Position numbers and translations under genes: made by a program | Source of the DNA: Candidatus Hydrogenedentota bacterium | GTDB taxonomy: Bacteria > Hydrogenedentota > Hydrogenedentia > Hydrogenedentales > CAITNO01 | Reading direction: 5' to 3' | DNA length: 7,555 nt | NCBI GenBank assembly: GCA_007118765.1 | Contig: SKQZ01000003.1 | Location: 1 to 7,555, forward strand | Shown: in pieces, positions 4,996-7,555 of the stretch | Numbering within the stretch: the stretch's first letter is position 1 | How the letters are laid out: every line of letters starts with the position of its first letter | Notes under the pieces: model-generated | The model's database searches: none | What the model saw: only the letters and a program-made list of their open reading frames with translations | Told to the model about the DNA's origin: nothing

Positions 4996-7555
4996 ATGCC
5001 GCGACGGGATGACATCCACAAGATTATGATTATCGGATCCGGGCCCATCATTATCGGACAAGCCTGTGAATTTGACTACTCGGGCACCCAGGCCTGTAAA
5101 GCGTTGCGTGCGCTGGGATATGAGACGGTGTTGGTGAATTCCAATCCTGCCACCATCATGACCGACCCGGGCATGGCGGACGCCACCTACGTGGAACCTC
5201 TTAATGTGGAGACGTTGACAAAAATCATTGCCAAGGAACGGCCGGACGCGCTGCTGCCCAATCTTGGCGGCCAAACAGGCTTGAATCTGTCGTCGCAACT
5301 TGAAAAGGCGGGCGTACTGGCCAAATACGAAGTGCAGATAATCGGGGTAAAACTGGATGCCATCGAACGCGGGGAGGACCGGCGCGCGTTCAAGGAGACC
5401 ATGGACCGGCTTGGCATCGACATGCCGCGCAGTGAGCTGGCGTACAGCGTGGAACAGGCCGAGGCGATTGCGGGGCGGCTGGGCTACCCGGTGGTGGTGC
5501 GGCCCGCGTACACCATGGGCGGCACCGGCGGCGGGCTGGTGTATAACCTGCAGGAACTGCAAGCAGTGGCGGCGCGGGGCATCGCGTTGAGCATGGTCGG
5601 ACAAGTGTTGATAGAAGAATCGGTATTGGGCTGGGAAGAACTTGAGTTGGAAGTGGTCCGTGACGCCAAGAACCGGATGATCACCGTGTGCTTCATAGAA
5701 AACGTGGACCCCATGGGCGTACATACCGGCGACTCTTTCTGTACCGCGCCCATGCTGACAGTGCCGGAGGCGTTGCAGCAGCGGTTACAAAAGTATGCCT
5801 ATTCCATTGTGGAGGCGATAGAGGTTATCGGCGGCACCAATGTACAGTTCGCGCACGACCCGGTGAGCGACCGTGTTACCGTCATAGAAATCAATCCGCG
5901 CACAAGCCGTTCCAGTGCGCTGGCCTCCAAAGCCACCGGATTCCCCATAGCCATGGTGTCGGCAATGCTTGCCGCCGGTTTGACGTTGGACGAGATACCC
6001 TATTGGCGTGACGGCACACTGGACAAGTATACGCCTTCCGGCGATTATGTGGTGGTGAAGTTTGCGCGCTGGGCCTTTGAAAAGTTCCGGGGCATTGAAG
6101 ACAAACTGGGCACACAGATGCGCGCAGTGGGCGAGGTCATGAGCATTGGCAAAAATTACAAGGAAGCCTTCCAAAAAGCCATTCGCTCCCTTGAAAGAGG
6201 CCGCTATGGGCTTGGGTTTGCCAAAAACTTTAACGCACTGCCGTTGGAAGAGCTGATGGCCATGATCACCCTGCCTACAAGTGAGCGGCAGTTCCAGATT
6301 TACGAGGCCATGCGCAAAGGCGCAACGGTTGAACAGGTATACGAGCGCACCAAGATCACCCGCTGGTTCTTGCAGCAGATGCACGAACTGGTGACCTTGG
6401 AAGAGACGCTGTTGCAGCATAAGGGCGCATTGCCGCCGGATGATCTGTTTATTCAGGCGAAACAAGACGGATTCGCCGACAAGTATCTGGCGCAGCTGCT
6501 GGCACTGCCCGAAGACCGCATCCGCGCCCATCGCATCAAATTAGGCGTGGTAGAGGCGTGGGAGCCGGTGCCGGTAAGTGGTGTTGAGGACGCCGCCTAC
6601 TATTATTCCACCTATAACGCGCCGGATAACGTGCCGCCCCAGGAGGGCCGAAAAATACTGGTGCTCGGCGGCGGCCCCAACCGTATCGGTCAAGGCATTG
6701 AGTTTGATTATTGCTGTGTGCATGCCGCCTTTTCGCTTCGAGACAACGGGTGCGATGCGATCATGGTCAATTGCAACCCGGAAACGGTCTCCACCGACTA
6801 TGACACGTCGAGCCGGCTGTATTTCGAACCGCTTACCGTTGAGGACGTGCTCAGCATCTATGAGAAAGAAAAGCCTGAGGGCGCCATTGTGCAGTTTGGC
6901 GGACAAACGCCGTTGAACATTGCCGGCGAACTGGAGGCGGCGGGCGTGCCCATTCTCGGCACCAGCGTGGAAACCATAGACCTTGCCGAAGACCGCGACC
7001 GGTTCCGGGGCGTGATGGACAAATTGGGCATCCCGCAGCCGGAGGCGGGCATGGCGGTGACCACGGACGAGGCGCTGACCATTGCCGCCCGCATCGGTTA
7101 TCCGATTATCGTGCGGCCCTCTTATGTGCTCGGCGGGCGTGGCATGGAAATCGTGTACGATGATGACACGCTGATCGAATATATGGCGGCGGCCGTTGAG
7201 GTGACGCCCGAACGGCCCATCCTTATTGACCAGTACCTTGAAAACGCCATTGAGGTGGAGGCCGACGCCATAGCCGATGGCGAGGATGCCTTTGTTCCCG
7301 CCGTGATGGAACACATTGAATTGGCGGGTGTGCATTCGGGCGACTCCGCCTGTGTCATTCCGCCCATCAGCGTGCCGCCCATGCATATTGAGACGATAAA
7401 CGAATACACGCGCCGCATTGCCATCGAGTTAAAAGTGTGCGGCCTGATGAATATCCAATATGCCATTGCCGAGGACACCGTCTATATTCTCGAAGCCAAT
7501 CCGCGCGCGTCGCGTACCGTGCCCATCGTGTCCAAAGTGTGCAACATTCCCATGG
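4996..7555 (+). CDS. carB: Carbamoyl-phosphate synthase large subunit (CarB), 3'-truncated by the window edge
   Basis: CarB makes carbamoyl phosphate from bicarbonate, two ATP and ammonia delivered from glutamine by CarA, feeding pyrimidine and arginine synthesis in the cytoplasm. The first 853 codons are present, against about 1,070 for the family. Still open at the edge, the gene lacks only the end of the second half and the C-terminal allosteric domain. The N-half ATP-grasp shows GSGPIIIGQACEFDYSG (14-30), R129, YPVVVRPAYTMGGTGGG (164-180), E215, H243 in GVHTGDS, and metal ligands Q284, E298 and N300, positions nearly equal to E. coli. The linking domain lies at about 405-550. The second half repeats GGGPNRIGQGIEFDYCC (558-574), R667, R707 in IIVRPSYVLGG, GVHSGDSAC (778-786), Q821, E833 and N835. 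ATG 4996 has AAAGGA eight bases upstream. carA is not adjacent. The allosteric class (UMP or ornithine) cannot be judged without the C-terminus. Confidence 0.98.
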   Translation, partial: MPRRDDIHKIMIIGSGPIIIGQACEFDYSGTQACKALRALGYETVLVNSNPATIMTDPGMADATYVEPLNVETLTKIIAKERPDALLPNLGGQTGLNLSSQLEKAGVLAKYEVQIIGVKLDAIERGEDRRAFKETMDRLGIDMPRSELAYSVEQAEAIAGRLGYPVVVRPAYTMGGTGGGLVYNLQELQAVAARGIALSMVGQVLIEESVLGWEELELEVVRDAKNRMITVCFIENVDPMGVHTGDSFCTAPMLTVPEALQQRLQKYAYSIVEAIEVIGGTNVQFAHDPVSDRVTVIEINPRTSRSSALASKATGFPIAMVSAMLAAGLTLDEIPYWRDGTLDKYTPSGDYVVVKFARWAFEKFRGIEDKLGTQMRAVGEVMSIGKNYKEAFQKAIRSLERGRYGLGFAKNFNALPLEELMAMITLPTSERQFQIYEAMRKGATVEQVYERTKITRWFLQQMHELVTLEETLLQHKGALPPDDLFIQAKQDGFADKYLAQLLALPEDRIRAHRIKLGVVEAWEPVPVSGVEDAAYYYSTYNAPDNVPPQEGRKILVLGGGPNRIGQGIEFDYCCVHAAFSLRDNGCDAIMVNCNPETVSTDYDTSSRLYFEPLTVEDVLSIYEKEKPEGAIVQFGGQTPLNIAGELEAAGVPILGTSVETIDLAEDRDRFRGVMDKLGIPQPEAGMAVTTDEALTIAARIGYPIIVRPSYVLGGRGMEIVYDDDTLIEYMAAAVEVTPERPILIDQYLENAIEVEADAIADGEDAFVPAVMEHIELAGVHSGDSACVIPPISVPPMHIETINEYTRRIAIELKVCGLMNIQYAIAEDTVYILEANPRASRTVPIVSKVCNIPM

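Noticed and set aside
4923..5012. A 29-codon upstream frame in the carB leader overlapping the carB start by 17 bases
   Set aside because: The ATG at 4923 has a GGGTGAG only a base or so away, too close for a ribosome site, and the ATG lies within the inner stem. Its peptide has no run of regulatory codons.
4864..7386. Three long minus-strand open frames antisense to carB (286, 248 and 281 codons)
   Set aside because: The sense strand is unmistakably carB with conserved catalytic residues throughout. The antisense frames have low-complexity His/Gly/Arg-rich translations typical of the shadow of GC-biased codons and match no family I know.

Overview
The window reads as ordinary bacterial chromosome with moderately GC-rich protein genes. 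It carries two housekeeping pathways, tetrapyrrole (haem) and pyrimidine/arginine precursor synthesis, plus one secreted protein of uncertain role and one unrecognised winged-helix protein. The lineage cannot be fixed from the sequence. The C5-pathway haem genes, a Sec-exported DUF6807 ('PmoA-like') protein and a degenerate TCATTGCGAGG-type dispersed palindrome together suggest an uncultured Gram-negative lineage of the Planctomycetota / Verrucomicrobiota / Hydrogenedentota kind. That placement is inference.

Layout. Positions 1-234 hold no gene. They contain a palindromic repeat whose right arm is duplicated (51-161) and a short direct repeat. From 235 to 3253, three minus-strand genes are read in the order hemB (3253-2255), hemL (2157-874) and a 191-residue winged-helix-like protein (810-235). 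Gaps are 97 and 63 bases and no clear terminator lies between them, so they are probably one transcription unit. Upstream of hemB (3254-3412) are a hairpin plus T-run that ends the previous gene, an extended -10 promoter, and a cluster of dyad and direct repeats that could be an operator. A secreted DUF6807 protein follows, also on the minus strand (4645-3413; the start is placed at ATG 4645, not the TTG just upstream). A 350-base divergent intergenic region (4646-4995) separates it from carB on the plus strand, which starts at 4996 and runs off the right edge after 853 codons. That region has a promoter candidate for each direction and, on the carB side, a leader of about 180 bases that can fold into nested stems.

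How the genes work together. HemL makes 5-aminolevulinate from glutamate-1-semialdehyde and HemB condenses two 5-aminolevulinates to porphobilinogen, so the pair are consecutive pathway steps. The winged-helix protein downstream may be a co-transcribed regulator, but nothing in its sequence shows a target. CarB makes carbamoyl phosphate and needs a small subunit (CarA) that is not adjacent here. No mobile element, CRISPR array, phage gene or defence system was seen. The points most worth a second look are the carB leader fold, the repeat cluster at the hemB promoter, the winged-helix gene and the palindromic repeat; all are modest.
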